NCBI RefSeq assembly: GCF_947503465.1
Contig: NZ_CANNDN010000001.1
Span: forward strand, 2,129,501 to 2,193,500
Source of the DNA: an uncultured Tateyamaria sp.
GTDB taxonomy: Bacteria > Pseudomonadota > Alphaproteobacteria > Rhodobacterales > Rhodobacteraceae
DNA length: 64,000 bases
Direction: 5' to 3'
Part shown: one piece after another, positions 63,976 to 64,000 of the stretch
Numbering within the stretch: the first letter of the stretch is position 1
How the letters are laid out: each line of letters begins with the position of its first letter
The notes under the pieces: model-generated
What the model saw: the letters and a program-made list of their open reading frames with translations, nothing else
Databases searched by the model: none
What the model was told of the DNA's origin: nothing
Position numbers and translations under genes: made by a program

Positions 63976-64000
63976 GCCTCGCCTCGTCTTTTCTTATGTG

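Overview
The window looks like a chromosomal segment of a marine roseobacter-type alphaproteobacterium (Rhodobacteraceae). The reasons are the high GC content, the family-typical gene orders (rsmB / heparinase-like / purH / lspA / DUF3035-like / two M16 peptidases; rbfA-truB-rpsO-pnp; ftsK-lolA), a Sit-type manganese transporter, an ALDH16-type double aldehyde dehydrogenase beside deoC, and dimethylglycine/sarcosine dehydrogenase-like genes. The strain cannot be named from sequence alone. No tRNA, rRNA, CRISPR array, insertion sequence or prophage was recognised.

Layout. 1-1571: start of cydB and all of cydA (cytochrome bd oxidase). 1893-5020: purine/ureide breakdown (uraH divergent from a puuE-uraD fusion, allE, allA). 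5096-9207: an ABC importer of unknown small-molecule substrate, divergent from a class III aminotransferase. 9478-10191: an AT-richer gene for a miniature DnaB-like ATPase. 10431-14316: sitABCD metal importer with two upstream operator-like repeats. 14552-17957: deoC and ALDH16. 18048-26554: the conserved rsmB-to-M16 block on the minus strand. 26641-28094: SDHAF4-like protein, a small secreted protein, dapB. 28182-38876: rbfA, truB, rpsO and pnp in canonical order, with accessory genes inserted in every gap (DUF2233 glycosidase, MATE pump, membrane protein, DUF1643, RTX protein, AT-rich lipoprotein, ASCH protein, secreted esterase). 39040-46487: glycosyltransferase, 1-Cys peroxiredoxin, aldehyde dehydrogenase, GFA-fold protein divergent from a WYL regulator, RluA, a second secreted esterase, RarD. 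46534-53965: one minus-strand operon (XRE-cupin regulator, LysE exporter, GFA-fold protein, two flavin/GcvT demethylating dehydrogenases around a homocysteine methyltransferase). 54032-64000: fRMsr, thiolase, a STAS/anti-sigma kinase pair, gamma-glutamyltransferase, HspQ, an AEC carrier, a lytic transglycosylase-like lipoprotein, lolA, ftsK.

How the genes work together. The ureide genes carry 5-hydroxyisourate down to glyoxylate, but no urate-oxidising enzyme is in view. DeoC would make acetaldehyde that ALDH16 could oxidise. The 46.5-54.0 kb operon fits N-methyl (betaine-derived) one-carbon metabolism feeding tetrahydrofolate and methionine.

The most unusual non-coding signal is a pair of intergenic elements of about 140 bp (10279-10419 and 43873-44012). 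Both lie between convergent genes, in the same orientation, with nearly ungapped conserved blocks. Each contains GTG(C/T)AC hexamers repeated exactly every 11 bp. A second recurrent signal is a 3'-end element (four copies) with a short AAATA-containing lead followed by GC-rich hairpins. Further candidate cis-sites are perfect inverted repeats in front of the XRE regulator and the WYL regulator, and an 18-bp perfect palindrome between deoC and the ALDH16 gene.
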